Below, in pieces: positions 33,250-42,044 of a stretch of 45,108 nt of DNA; position 1 is the stretch's first letter; every line of letters starts with the position of its first letter. Under the pieces are notes generated by a model that ran no database searches, was not told the DNA's origin, and saw nothing but the letters and a program-made list of their open reading frames with translations. Both the position numbers and the translations under genes were made by a program. Origin of the DNA: Candidatus Woesearchaeota archaeon (GTDB lineage Archaea; Nanobdellota; Nanobdellia; Woesearchaeales; JAGVXP01); contig JAGVXP010000055.1 in NCBI GenBank assembly GCA_018303725.1, positions 1 through 45,108 of the forward strand. The letters run 5' to 3'.

Positions 33250-34245
33250 ATGACCAAACAATCTTTAACTGGCTATGTTCCGGACAATTGCGTAAATTTA
33301 GACCATTTCCCGCACATAAAAGGCTATGATTTTAATGAAAAGTTTGATTTCAATAAGTTTTTGAAGTCTTACTCAAATACAGGATTTCAGGCTACAAATA
33401 TTGGCAAGGCTGTAGAGATAATAAAGGCTATGAGGAGGGAAAAAGCCCAGGTGTTTTTAGCTTACACCTCTAATATGGTAAGTTCTGGTGTAAGGGAAGT
33501 TATCAGATATTTAGCTGAGCATAAGTTTGTTGATGTCCTTGTGACTACAGCTGGAGGCATTGAAGAGGATGTTATCAAATCCTTAAAGCCTTTTGTTTTA
33601 GGCTCTTTTGAAGCTGACGGAAGAAGCCTGTTTGAGAAAGGCATTAACAGGACAGGTAATATATTTGTTACAAATGACAGGTATACCTATTTTGAGAAGC
33701 ACATGAATGGCGTTCTTGATGGGGTCTATAAAACACAGGTTAAAAGAAAGAAACCACTATGCTCATCTGAAATAATTGAGATAGTTGGAAAATCAATTAA
33801 TGATAAGGGATCAATATTGTATTGGGCATGGAAAAACAAGATTCCTGTATTCTGCCCTGCCCTAACTGACGGGGCGTTTGGTGATATGATTTTTTTTATG
33901 AAGCAAAGAAAGAAGGATTTTTATGTTGATATTTCCGAGGATATGGTTAGAATTGTAAATTTAGTTTTAAATGCCAAGAAAACAGGTGTCATTATATTGG
34001 GGGGCGGTGTTGCTAAGCATTATACATTAAATGCCCAAATCTTCAGGGAAGGGTGTGATTTTGCGGTTTATGTTAACACGGCAGATGAGTTTGACGGCTC
34101 TGATTCGGGAGCAAAAACGAATGAAGCAGTAACATGGGGCAAGATAAAAGCAAATGCTCCGCAAGTCAAAGTGCATGGAGATGCTACCATGATATTCCCT
34201 TTGATAGTGGCTGGATTAGTAAATGATTTAAATAATAAGAAATAA
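33250..34245 (+). CDS. dys: Deoxyhypusine synthase
   Basis: 331 aa. VFLAYTSNMVSSGVREVIRYL, TTAGGIEEDVIK and GSDSGAKTNEAVTWGKI are the NAD, spermidine and catalytic-lysine regions of deoxyhypusine synthase. It transfers the aminobutyl group of spermidine to aIF5A, making the deoxyhypusine needed for translation of difficult peptides. Present in all typical archaea. Downstream lies a decayed LysRS fragment. Confidence 0.95.
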   Translation: MTKQSLTGYVPDNCVNLDHFPHIKGYDFNEKFDFNKFLKSYSNTGFQATNIGKAVEIIKAMRREKAQVFLAYTSNMVSSGVREVIRYLAEHKFVDVLVTTAGGIEEDVIKSLKPFVLGSFEADGRSLFEKGINRTGNIFVTNDRYTYFEKHMNGVLDGVYKTQVKRKKPLCSSEIIEIVGKSINDKGSILYWAWKNKIPVFCPALTDGAFGDMIFFMKQRKKDFYVDISEDMVRIVNLVLNAKKTGVIILGGGVAKHYTLNAQIFREGCDFAVYVNTADEFDGSDSGAKTNEAVTWGKIKANAPQVKVHGDATMIFPLIVAGLVNDLNNKK

Positions 34246-34348
34246 ACAAAAAGAATATAAAAAATAACATTTGCACTGTCGAGCCAAATCACTAAAGAAG
34301 CTCTATTGCGAGACTAATAGACAAGGCATAATTTATAAAAACCAAGTC

Positions 34349-34498
34349 ATGCAAAAAGATGTAGAAATTAAACACTAGGCGATCACTCCTTCTGGCACTG
34401 TGCATATTGGTAATTTCAGGGAGATGATTACTATTGATTTTATTCATAGGGCGCTAAAAGACGCTGGAAAGAAGATGAGATTTATCTATTCCTGGGAT
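34349..34498 (+). pseudogene. Class I lysyl-tRNA synthetase N-terminal fragment
   Basis: From 34379, forty codons read [16 protein letters not shown]..., then [16 protein letters not shown], the unmistakable class I LysRS N-terminal region with the HIGH-type motif HIGN. The same frame has an ATG at 34349, but a TAG stop after nine codons. The similarity stops after SWD, where the 3' end of the minus-strand membrane gene begins (17-bp overlap). It is a truncated relic; the cell must carry another LysRS. It marks the edge of the accessory patch 34.4-37.5 kb. Confidence 0.85.
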
Positions 34499-35063
34499 GA
34501 AAAATTGTTACTAAAGTTAAAGATATTATTATAATTGTTAATCCAATAAGAATTCTGTTAGTTTTTATTTGAAATAAAATTTCTGGTGGAGCAATTCTTA
34601 CATTAAAAAATTCTGATTTTTTGTTATCTAAATAAAATAAATTATAATTTCCTGGTGCCCTATAAAATATCTTTTTTTCTAAAGCGTACTCCTTTTTGTT
34701 CTGATCATAATTAAAATCTGATAAATAAAATGATGCTGGAATGGAACCATAAGAAATGTTTTCATAGCGTCTAGCCCCTTCCAATTTTAAAATAAAATTT
34801 TGTGATTCTAAGACCTTTTTAGTTTTATCAGAAAATGAAATCAACCTCATTTTAAGATTGATAGGATAGTGTTCACCAGCGATTAGAGTATTTTTAGCTT
34901 CCAGTGAAATATACATATTAGCTACGCCTTCATCACCAACATAGAAAAAATCACCACTTTTATAGACATAATGAAATGACAAATCTAAAATCCCAAATGT
35001 GACTAAAAATCCAAAAACGAAAACTATTATTGCTATTACTAAAAATGTCTTTGTTTTTTTCAT
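34482..35063 (-). CDS. Membrane-anchored surface protein, hypothetical
   Basis: 193 aa from the ATG at 35063, which is preceded by a Shine-Dalgarno-like taggtg; the longer track start lacks one. An N-terminal helix ([21 protein letters not shown]) and a C-terminal helix ([18 protein letters not shown]) bracket a beta-rich domain ([37 protein letters not shown]). No family recognised. It lies downstream of the Cys-rich lipoprotein on the same strand and its tail overlaps the LysRS relic. Confidence 0.65.
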   Translation of the reverse strand: MKKTKTFLVIAIIVFVFGFLVTFGILDLSFHYVYKSGDFFYVGDEGVANMYISLEAKNTLIAGEHYPINLKMRLISFSDKTKKVLESQNFILKLEGARRYENISYGSIPASFYLSDFNYDQNKKEYALEKKIFYRAPGNYNLFYLDNKKSEFFNVRIAPPEILFQIKTNRILIGLTIIIISLTLVTIFHPRNR

Positions 35064-35134
35064 ATGAACACCTAGAAGATTGGTGTTGAAATCACAGTTC
35101 TTGTATTTTTTGTAGTTGCAGATGGTGGAGGTTA

Positions 35135-36350
35135 CTACCACAAACCTAATTGTTTTCCAGATTCATCTTTTTCTTTTTCAACGGGTGAATAACAAGCTTT
35201 ATTGGTAGGGTCATCACAACAAAATCCACTAAGGTTGCATTTTTTCTATACCAAAAAGTGTTTTTAGTTTAGAACAGGCTTCTGTATTTCCTTTTTCACA
35301 TTCCTCTTTAAATCTATCTATTGTTGCTTGTTGGGTCTCGCTCCATTGAGTTTCTGCTGTTTCAACTCCTTCAACTTTTGTTCGAACATTTCCTATTTTA
35401 ACGTGTGATAGCAAAGTGTCCAAAATAGTATAAACAACCCTAATATCAGACTCAAATTTGCTTCCTACTGTTCCTGTATTGCAATCTTCTAAAACATAAG
35501 TCATTTTCTCCCCGTTATACAGAATTTGATTTGGTAAAACCACACAACCACCATTCAAGAGATTAATGCTATCAACTTTTATATCATAGCCCATTCCATT
35601 TTGTATAACTACAGTAAAGATAGTTGGAGTTGTTTTATAACCAATACAAGCTAAACCAGATGGCATAATACATCTCTCAGCTAACTCTTCGATAACCTCT
35701 TCAGCTGGAATCGGTTCTACACCAGGAACTTCTTCTGCTGTTTCAGCTCTTTCAACTTTTGTAGAGATTGATCCCGTTTTAGTATGTGATAAATCAGTAT
35801 CAACAATTGTGTAACTAACATCTATAGTACTAACAAATTGAGAACCAGCTGTTAGAGAACAACTTGTTTTATATGTATTTTTTGCACCATTTGCTAGGGC
35901 AATTACACCTCTAGCAGTACCACAACCTGAAATCCAAACATTAATGTTTTTAATATCATAACCCATAGCATTTTGTAATACCACCGTTATGCCACTAGTA
36001 TCTGCTTTATGGTCTAAGCAAACAAGTCCAGATGGCATCGTACATGTACTTGGTAAAAATTTGTCTGGTCCAATACCTTCTTCAACAATTTCTTCTGGTA
36101 TTGCTTCTTCTACTGAAGTAAATATCGCCTTTACTTCTTTTTTTTCATCTTTATCACATATTTTATTATCATTGTGATCTAAACAACAACCAGAAGCGTA
36201 TCTTATATAGGGATCATTACAAACAATAGCTTTTTCAGAAATACGTGCTAAATCTTCATCACTGACTTTACTTAAATCTATATTTTCACAGCCAGCAAGT
36301 AGTAGAATAGCAATGCTAGTTAGTATCATAGAAATCATTATCTTTTTCAT
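35135..36350 (-). pseudogene. Duplicated-domain lipoprotein, probable 3' frameshift
   Basis: The intact ORF is 35229-36350 (373 aa): lipoprotein signal MKKIMISMILTSIAILLLAGC, a Cys knot YASGCCLDHNDNKICDKDE (calcium-loop-like), then two tandem copies of a beta domain. Each copy starts with C-MPSGL-C and contains QN-MGYDI, then Y-I-D-LSH-K-G and TKVE. At a run of six A near the 3' end (35240-35245) removal of one A reads on as IEKCNLSGFCCDDPTNKAC to a stop at 35135, adding a second Cys motif like the first. So either the tail is lost by an indel or this is a sequencing error. A secreted adhesin-like protein is inferred. Confidence 0.6.
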
Positions 36351-36411
36351 TTTCCACCCCGAATACTGATTGGCACAAAATACACCATCAGTTTATCCAT
36401 AGAAATTAGTA

Positions 36412-36510
36412 CTTGTTTATAAACTTTACTATCGGTAAGTAAACTATCCATTTGTATCGAAAAACTATATTAAAAGCATATGAAGTAAGTATTCTTGATG
36501 AACGGTAAGT
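36412..36510. promoter_or_regulatory. Candidate operator region between lipoprotein and regulator
   Basis: The gap contains the perfect 10-bp palindrome GTTTATAAAC (36415-36424), followed by CTTTACTATCGGTAAG, an imperfect inverted repeat. CGGTAAGT recurs at the regulator start (about 36502). This suits binding of a dimeric winged-helix protein. It is a pattern reading only. Confidence 0.35.
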
Positions 36511-36794
36511 CTATGTCTAAATGGAAGAATTTAGAGATAATTGGAAAACCCTACGCATTGGATATTTTAGAAACTATATCTAAAAGCCCAAAGAGATATT
36601 CAGATTTAAAAGAAGTGTGTCCTGTTGATAAAACAAGAACTAAAAGATTAAGGGAATTAGAACTGTTAGGACTAACAGAAACAATAAACAAAAAGATAGA
36701 AGAAAAAGATAGGACATTTATACATTATAGATTAACAAAAAGGGGTAAAAATATTGTTAGTATAGCTTTAAAGATGTTAGAGAAAGAGAACTAG
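36498..36794 (+). CDS. Winged-helix transcriptional regulator (HxlR/ArsR-like)
   Basis: 98 aa from the ATG at 36498; a second ATG at 36510 (MSKWKNL) is equally possible, and the track start is TTG. The fold reads GKPYALDILETISKSPKRYSDLKEVC-DKTRTKRLRELELLGLTE (helix-turn-helix) and FIHYRLTKRGKNIV (wing). It is divergent from the duplicated-domain lipoprotein; the gap holds the palindrome GTTTATAAAC and repeats of CGGTAAGT, possible operators for control of the lipoprotein and itself. Confidence 0.75.
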   Translation: MNGKSMSKWKNLEIIGKPYALDILETISKSPKRYSDLKEVCPVDKTRTKRLRELELLGLTETINKKIEEKDRTFIHYRLTKRGKNIVSIALKMLEKEN

Positions 36795-36872
36795 CATTAT
36801 TATTTTTTTTCAGTTTCTTAAACATCAATAAAAACCAAAAGATTTAAATACATACACATATATACACAGACT

Positions 36873-37127
36873 ATGGCAACCAAAACAATATCCATAACTG
36901 AGGATGCGTATGAAAGGCTTGCAGCACTGAAAAATGAGAATGAAAGCTTCTCTGAAGTAATTGGAAGGATAACCCTCAAACCAAAGCTAAGCGATTTTCA
37001 TGGGGTATTATCCAAAGAGAGCGCAGACAAGCTGGAAAAAAGCATAAAAGAGTTAAGAAAGGAACACAGTAAATCACATGAAAAAAGAGTAGAGCGCATT
37101 AGAAAAGAATTAAAATGGTCTGCTTAG
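36873..37127 (+). CDS. vapB: VapB-type antitoxin (DUF217)
   Basis: 84 aa. TKTISITEDAYERLAALKNENESFSEVIGRI is the ribbon-helix-helix-like N-terminus of the archaeal VapB/DUF217 antitoxins; the charged C-terminal tail would wrap the toxin. A TATA box (gatttaaata, about 36840-36849) 25 nt upstream fits a leaderless, self-regulated operon. Its end overlaps the toxin start by 13 bp, the usual type II arrangement. Confidence 0.9.
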   Translation: MATKTISITEDAYERLAALKNENESFSEVIGRITLKPKLSDFHGVLSKESADKLEKSIKELRKEHSKSHEKRVERIRKELKWSA

Positions 37128-37510
37128 ACACCTCATTTCTGATAGATGTGTTGAGAGGAGAAAAAAGGGTTGAAGAAATAGAAAATAGGCTTGACAAAGG
37201 AACTGAGCCTGTAAAAGTTGCTTCTCCTGCTATAATGGAATTGATTAGAGGGGCAGTCTTAAGCAACAATCCGGAAACTGAAAAACAGAAAGTGCATCAA
37301 TTGTTGTCTTATTTGATTGTTTTAAATTTAGACAAAGAAAGCGCAATTATAGCTGGCAATATTGAAGCAGAGCTGATAAAAGCAGGAGAAAAAATAGACG
37401 TAGAAGACATAATGATTGGAGCTATAGCTAAGAAGGATAATGAAACTTTACTAACAAGAAACAAAAAGCATTTTGAGAAGATTAAGGGCTTAAAGATAGA
37501 GAGTTATTAG
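37115..37510 (+). CDS. vapC: VapC-type PIN-domain toxin
   Basis: 131 aa. PIN acidic residues are in VCLDTSFLIDVLRG, PAIMELIRGA and VEDIMIGAIAKKDNETLLTRNKKHF, all present, so the nuclease looks intact. VapC toxins cut tRNA or rRNA when the antitoxin is degraded. With vapB it forms a complete toxin-antitoxin pair at the right edge of the accessory patch, ahead of the CoA genes. Confidence 0.92.
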   Translation: MVCLDTSFLIDVLRGEKRVEEIENRLDKGTEPVKVASPAIMELIRGAVLSNNPETEKQKVHQLLSYLIVLNLDKESAIIAGNIEAELIKAGEKIDVEDIMIGAIAKKDNETLLTRNKKHFEKIKGLKIESY

Positions 37511-37555
37511 GCAGAAAGGAAAATAATTTAAAGCAACTTCTATTACTTTTTTCCT

Positions 37556-38290
37556 ATGAAAACCATTGAACAGATTAAATCAATGAAAAACAAGGAAAAG
37601 ATAGCTGTTTTAACTTGTTATGATTATTTTACAGCTAAAATTCTTGATTCCGTTGGAATTGATATAATATTAGTAGGAGATAGCTTGGCTAATGTTGTTT
37701 TGGGTTATGAAACAACAAGAGATGTTACAATGAATGAGATGAAAATATTCACAGAAGCAGTTGCAAGAGGGGCTAAAAATAGTTTTATTGTTGGTGATAT
37801 GCCTTATTTAAGCGATAGAAACAAGGAAGAGGCTGTTAAGAATGCTAAGATATTTGTCCAGTCTGGCGCAAATGCTGTTAAGATAGAAGGAAACAAGGAA
37901 GAAATAATAAAAGCAATAATTAAAGAAGGAATTCCAGTTATGGGCCATCTTGGCTTACTGCCGCAGACAGCAAAGAAGTTTGAGATGCAGGGCAAGGATA
38001 AAGAAGCAGCTGATAAGCTGGTAAAGGACGCAAAGGCTTTGGAAAGCTACGGCTGTTTTTGCATTGTTTTGGAGTGCGTTGTTCCAGAATTGGCTGAGAA
38101 GATAACTCAAAACGTTAATATTCCTACAATAGGGATTGGTTCAGGTAAAGATTGTGATGGCCAGGTTTTAGTGATTAATGATATCTTGGGCTTATGCGAT
38201 AAATCTCCTAGCTTTGCAAAGAAATATACAGATTTAGGAAAAGAGATAAGAAAGGCTGTTGAAAATTACATAAATGATGTGAAAAAATAA
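37556..38290 (+). CDS. panB: Ketopantoate hydroxymethyltransferase
   Basis: 244 aa. CYDYFTAKILDSVGIDIILVGDSLANVVLGYETT holds the Mg2+ and ketoisovalerate binding residues; VKIEG, GIPVMGHLGLLPQ and VLECVVPELA follow in family order. It makes ketopantoate from 2-oxoisovalerate and methylene-tetrahydrofolate or the archaeal one-carbon carrier. First gene of the CoA cluster; panD follows after one base. Confidence 0.95.
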   Translation: MKTIEQIKSMKNKEKIAVLTCYDYFTAKILDSVGIDIILVGDSLANVVLGYETTRDVTMNEMKIFTEAVARGAKNSFIVGDMPYLSDRNKEEAVKNAKIFVQSGANAVKIEGNKEEIIKAIIKEGIPVMGHLGLLPQTAKKFEMQGKDKEAADKLVKDAKALESYGCFCIVLECVVPELAEKITQNVNIPTIGIGSGKDCDGQVLVINDILGLCDKSPSFAKKYTDLGKEIRKAVENYINDVKK

Positions 38291-38291
38291 A

Positions 38292-38639
38292 ATGCAGCGA
38301 ATAATGCTAAAAAGCAAAATCCATGGATGCACTTTAACCAAGACAGTATTGGAGTATAAAGGCTCAATCGGGATAGATGAAAACCTAATAAAAGCAGCAG
38401 ATATTTTGGAGAATGAAAAGGTTCATGTTTTAAACCTGAATAATGGCGAAAGGCTGGAAACATACACAATCAAAGAAAAGGCTGGCTCTGGTGCTATTGT
38501 TTTGTATGGCCCTGCTGCCAAAAAAGGCAAGGTTGGAGATACTCTTTATATCCTTTCTTATTGTATAGTTGATGACAAAGAAGCGGGTTCTGTAAAACCA
38601 AAAATTATCAAAGTGGATAGGAATAATAGGATAGTGTAA
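38292..38639 (+). CDS. panD: Aspartate 1-decarboxylase, pyruvoyl type
   Basis: 115 aa. MLKSKIHGCTLTKTVLEYKGSIGID aligns with bacterial PanD, with the catalytic Lys and the Gly-Ser self-cleavage site that forms the pyruvoyl group; NNGERLETYTIKEKAGSG and LYGPAAKKGKVGD follow. It makes beta-alanine from aspartate. Archaea usually use a PLP-dependent decarboxylase for this step, so a bacterial-type PanD suggests transfer. One base separates it from panB. Confidence 0.93.
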   Translation: MQRIMLKSKIHGCTLTKTVLEYKGSIGIDENLIKAADILENEKVHVLNLNNGERLETYTIKEKAGSGAIVLYGPAAKKGKVGDTLYILSYCIVDDKEAGSVKPKIIKVDRNNRIV

Positions 38640-38701
38640 GAAAGTTTATAAATACTCAAATATTCTTAAATAAAAAAGAGGTTCTAGATAGGTGCGTTAA
38701 T

Positions 38702-39171
38702 ATGCAATTATATATGTTAGAGATTACAACTACCCAGCAAGTAAAAGAAGCCAGGAAGGAGTAGCTAAATATTATGCTTGTCAGTTAGACATAGACATAT
38801 CAATTCTGCATGAAAGTGATAAAGAACTCTTGGAATCTATTAATACAGGAAAAAGGATTGTTTGTTATAACCATACGAACAGGATGGATAGGTTTATTGC
38901 AGTAGGAGATAACAAAACAGTTATTGCATTAGGTGATAAGGGCCAGTACACACTAGCTAACTATAAAGAGAGAATGCGCATAATAAAACCATCACACTAT
39001 GGGGTAGATGTTTATTTAAATGATTTAGTCAATAAAATTGAAGAAGCAAAAGGTATTAGCAGCCAAATAGATTCAACTCAAATAGAATTATCTAATGACT
39101 CAGTAATAAGAAGCATAATACAAGGAATTAGCCCAGCTATAAATATTGAACAATTAAATTTTAATATTTAA
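38702..39171 (+). pseudogene. Hypothetical gene with probable frameshift in a TA repeat
   Basis: The track ORF (38830, TTG start) is only the tail of a longer open frame. An SD (taggtg) and ATG at 38702 give MQLYM..., which runs out; removing two bases from TATATAT at about 38710 gives MQLYVRDYNYPASKRSQEGV, then YYACQLDIDISILHES and joins the track frame. The full product would be about 155 aa, unrecognised, with KRIVCYNHTNRMDRFIAVGD and KTVIALGDKGQYTLANY. It splits the CoA gene run. Confidence 0.5.
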
Positions 39172-39230
39172 GGGATAATAAAACAAAAATTTTAGTTATC
39201 TTTAAATATTAACTTATACTTTCTATTGCT

Positions 39231-40421
39231 ATGAAAAACATAGTTATTGGGGTAACCAGCTCTATAGCAGCATACAAGATAGTTGAGCTAGTCATAGAGC
39301 TAAAAAGGGATAATAAAGTAGCTGTTATAATGACGCAAAATGCTGCCAATATAATAAAGCCAGGAGAATTTGAAAAGTTGGGCGTTGCAGTGGCGATTAA
39401 AACTTTTAAAAAAAGTTATGATTATAAAAAATACCTGAAGCAGAAAAAGATAAGGCACATTTCTTTGGCTGACAATGCAGATATTGTTGTTATTGCGCCA
39501 GCAACAGCCAACATAATAGGAAAAATAGCTTACGGAATAGCTGATGATTTGCTAACAACAACAGTTATGGCAACTAAAGCGCCTGTTTTAATCTGCCCCA
39601 GCATGAATGTTAATATGTGGAATAATCCAATAGTCCAAAGGAACGTTAAGGCACTGCAAAAACTAGGCTATCGTTTCATAGAGCCGGAATACGGCAGATT
39701 AGCCTGCGGCTATAAGGGGGTTGGAAGGTTAGCTGATATTAAAAGGATAAAAGATGAAATTGAGAATATTTTAAGATACAAAAATTCACTGAAAGGCAAA
39801 AAGATTCTTGTAACAGCAGGGGCAACCGTTGAGGAGATAGATATGGTAAGAGTCATCACAAACAAAAGCTCCGGGAAGCAGGGGATTTATCTGGCTGAGG
39901 AAGCCTACAAAAGAGGCGCGGATGTAACTTTATTAAAAGGAAAAACAGAAATTGAAACAAATTACCCAATAAAAATAGTCAATTTCAGTTCAGCAGATAA
40001 CTTATCCAGCCTATTAAACAAGGAAATTAAAAAAAATGATGTGGTAATCCACGCAGCTGCTGTTTCTGACTTCACCATTAGAAAGAAAATCAATAAAAAA
40101 ATTGAATCAATAAAAAACGAATCGTTGATATTAAGATTAGAAAAATCTAAAAAAATAATAAATCGAATTAAAAAAATCAATAAAAAAATCAAGCTTGTAG
40201 GCTTTAAGGCAGAGTGTAATGTTTCTGAAAAAGAAATAATTGAGAAGGCTTATAAAAAACTGAAAGAAGCAAATTGCGATTTGATTGTTGCCAATGATGT
40301 TGGAAAGAATCCGTTTGGCTCTGAAATGAATAATGTTTTTGTTGTAAACAGGGATAAAAAAATAAAACAGTTTAAAGGAGAAAAAAGAGAGATTGCAAAT
40401 AAGATTCTTGATTTGATTTAG
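39231..40421 (+). CDS. coaBC: Bifunctional phosphopantothenoylcysteine decarboxylase/synthetase (CoaBC, Dfp)
   Basis: 396 aa. The N-terminal flavoprotein half (GVTSSIAAYKIVELV, VVIAPATANIIGKIAYG, PSMNVNMW, GRLACG with the catalytic Cys) decarboxylates phosphopantothenoylcysteine. The C-terminal half (VTAGATVEEIDMVRVITNKSSGKQG, HAAAVSDF, NDVG) joins phosphopantothenate and cysteine. Both halves look intact. It overlaps a convergent winged-helix gene by 4 bp (TTAG). Confidence 0.96.
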   Translation: MKNIVIGVTSSIAAYKIVELVIELKRDNKVAVIMTQNAANIIKPGEFEKLGVAVAIKTFKKSYDYKKYLKQKKIRHISLADNADIVVIAPATANIIGKIAYGIADDLLTTTVMATKAPVLICPSMNVNMWNNPIVQRNVKALQKLGYRFIEPEYGRLACGYKGVGRLADIKRIKDEIENILRYKNSLKGKKILVTAGATVEEIDMVRVITNKSSGKQGIYLAEEAYKRGADVTLLKGKTEIETNYPIKIVNFSSADNLSSLLNKEIKKNDVVIHAAAVSDFTIRKKINKKIESIKNESLILRLEKSKKIINRIKKINKKIKLVGFKAECNVSEKEIIEKAYKKLKEANCDLIVANDVGKNPFGSEMNNVFVVNRDKKIKQFKGEKREIANKILDLI

Positions 40422-40771
40422 ATGTGTTGTGCCGATACCGCCCCTGCTGATGGAGCAGAATTATAGCTTATTTTTGGCTTCTCTTCTGACTCTTCCTCTA
40501 TAATTTTCCAATAATACTCGATGAATTTTTTTATAATAGGGCTTTTTACGTTCAGCTTGTACATCTTAGCTTTTCCAACAAATCTTGTGAATACCACTCT
40601 TTTTTCTTTTACGAATTCTCCCCATACGTTTTTTAGTGTTGCATAGCTTACTTTGCTGTGCTTTGTTATATCCATCATTGAATAGTCATCTTCAATTGCA
40701 AATGTAACTAAAAATTCCATAATCCTATTCTTAGGAGTATTTCCTTCATATCTTATAAATGCGCTTGTCAT
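40418..40771 (-). CDS. Winged-helix protein
   Basis: 117 aa. KNRIMEFLVTFAIEDDYSMMDITKHSKVSYATLKNVWGEFVKEK is a helix-turn-helix, and VVFTRFVGKAKMYKLNVKSPIIKKF a wing, a form frequent in small archaeal regulators. An acidic helix and a disordered tail end the protein. It is divergent from the next winged-helix gene, with atttata-type promoter sequence between. It could control the neighbouring CoA genes, for which position is the only evidence. Confidence 0.7.
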   Translation of the reverse strand: MTSAFIRYEGNTPKNRIMEFLVTFAIEDDYSMMDITKHSKVSYATLKNVWGEFVKEKRVVFTRFVGKAKMYKLNVKSPIIKKFIEYYWKIIEEESEEKPKISYNSAPSAGAVSAQHI

Positions 40772-40876
40772 TTTATTAGTATTAATGCGCTCTTATATTT
40801 AAATGTTACTATTTTAGCCATCATCGGCTAATATTTTAGCCTAAGATTTATAAATGGCTTCTTATTCTTATTTTTA

Positions 40877-41185
40877 ATGGTAAAAGTTAAAAAGAGCGAG
40901 TACATAATAATATCTAAGAAGATAATTAGATTGTTATTAAGAGAGACTTGTTGGGGTAAGGGGTCTATGTACCTTGACAACATAAAAAAATCTGGTTTTA
41001 AAGATAATGAAATCCCTTTGGTTGAAGATATTATCAATGGCTTAGTAAAGCAGGGCCTTGCGATGAAGAAAAAACACAAGTATGGCTGGAAATATCATTT
41101 GAATAATGAAAAGAGAGGGAAATTATTTGGTATAGCAAAAGAAATTGGAAAAACATCCAGCTTAATTTTATTTTTAATAACCTAA
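40877..41185 (+). CDS. Winged-helix-like small protein
   Basis: 102 aa, basic. SKKIIRLLLRETCWGKGSMYLDNIKKSGFKDNEIPLVEDIINGLVKQGLAMKKKHKYGWKYHL reads as helix, recognition helix and wing; the tail is hydrophobic (SSLILFLIT). One base separates its stop from the pantoate kinase start, so they are an operon. Regulator or RNA-binding role cannot be told. Confidence 0.6.
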   Translation: MVKVKKSEYIIISKKIIRLLLRETCWGKGSMYLDNIKKSGFKDNEIPLVEDIINGLVKQGLAMKKKHKYGWKYHLNNEKRGKLFGIAKEIGKTSSLILFLIT

Positions 41186-41186
41186 A

Positions 41187-42008
41187 ATGACAAAAGCCTT
41201 CTGCCCTGGAAATGCAAGCTGTATCTTTAGAATAGTTGAAAATAAAGACAGAACCAAAAGACACAGTTTAGGAGTTGGCTTTACAGTTGATAAAGGGGTT
41301 ATTGTTAATGTTGGCAAAAGCGATAAAACAGAGGTATTTGCAAATGGCAGAAAGATAAGGTTTCCTACTGTGTTGACAGTTATAAAAGAATTAACACAAG
41401 AACCAGTCAAGGTTGAAATAAAAGACCAACTGCCTTCTGGAGCTGGCTTTGGCATAAGCGGGGCATCTGCTTTGGCAACAGCTTATGCCTTAAATAAGCT
41501 ATTAAATTTAAGGAAATCAAAAAAAGAGCTGGCAATGGTTGCGCACAGAGCAGAAGTTATCAACGGAACTGGCTTGGGCGATGTTGGCGGCCAGTTTAAT
41601 GGCGGATTTAATATGAAGATAAAGAAAGGAAAGCCATTGGCAGTTGTAAATTTAGGAATAAAATGTGTTGATATTTACTATAAATTTTTCAGCAAGATAG
41701 AGACAAAAAAAGTTATTAACAGCAGATGGAAGAAAAGGAGAATAAACAAGGCAGGCGATAGGGCTTTAAAAAGGATAATGACACTAAAGAACAAAACATT
41801 AGATAATATTATAAGAATCTCAAAAGACTTTGCTGTTGAAAGCGGCTTGTTAAAAGATAAAAGGGTAAAAAATTTGATAGAGGAAATAGAAAACAAGGGC
41901 GGAAATGCCTCAATGATAATGCTTGGGAATGCTGTTTTTTCAGACATGCCTTTTAAGGGTTGTAGAAAAGTAAGGGTATCCCATAACAAAGCTGACCTTA
42001 TAAAATAG
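41187..42008 (+). CDS. Pantoate kinase (archaeal PoK, GHMP family)
   Basis: 273 aa. FCPGNASCIF near the start and QLPSGAGFGISGASALATAYALN, the GHMP ATP-binding loop, identify the archaeal pantoate kinase family; GTGLGDVGGQFNGGF is the third conserved block. It phosphorylates pantoate to 4-phosphopantoate. With the synthetase at 42658 it replaces bacterial PanC and CoaA. Its operon begins with the winged-helix gene. Confidence 0.93.
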   Translation: MTKAFCPGNASCIFRIVENKDRTKRHSLGVGFTVDKGVIVNVGKSDKTEVFANGRKIRFPTVLTVIKELTQEPVKVEIKDQLPSGAGFGISGASALATAYALNKLLNLRKSKKELAMVAHRAEVINGTGLGDVGGQFNGGFNMKIKKGKPLAVVNLGIKCVDIYYKFFSKIETKKVINSRWKKRRINKAGDRALKRIMTLKNKTLDNIIRISKDFAVESGLLKDKRVKNLIEEIENKGGNASMIMLGNAVFSDMPFKGCRKVRVSHNKADLIK

Positions 42009-42044
42009 AAAATTAATTAAACAGGTTCATTAAAGGTAAAGAAT

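Noticed and set aside
34349-34378. In-frame TAG in the LysRS fragment as a recoded (pyrrolysine-type) codon
   Set aside because: The fragment also ends abruptly after 40 codons and the residues before TAG do not match the LysRS N-terminus, so decay is the simpler reading.
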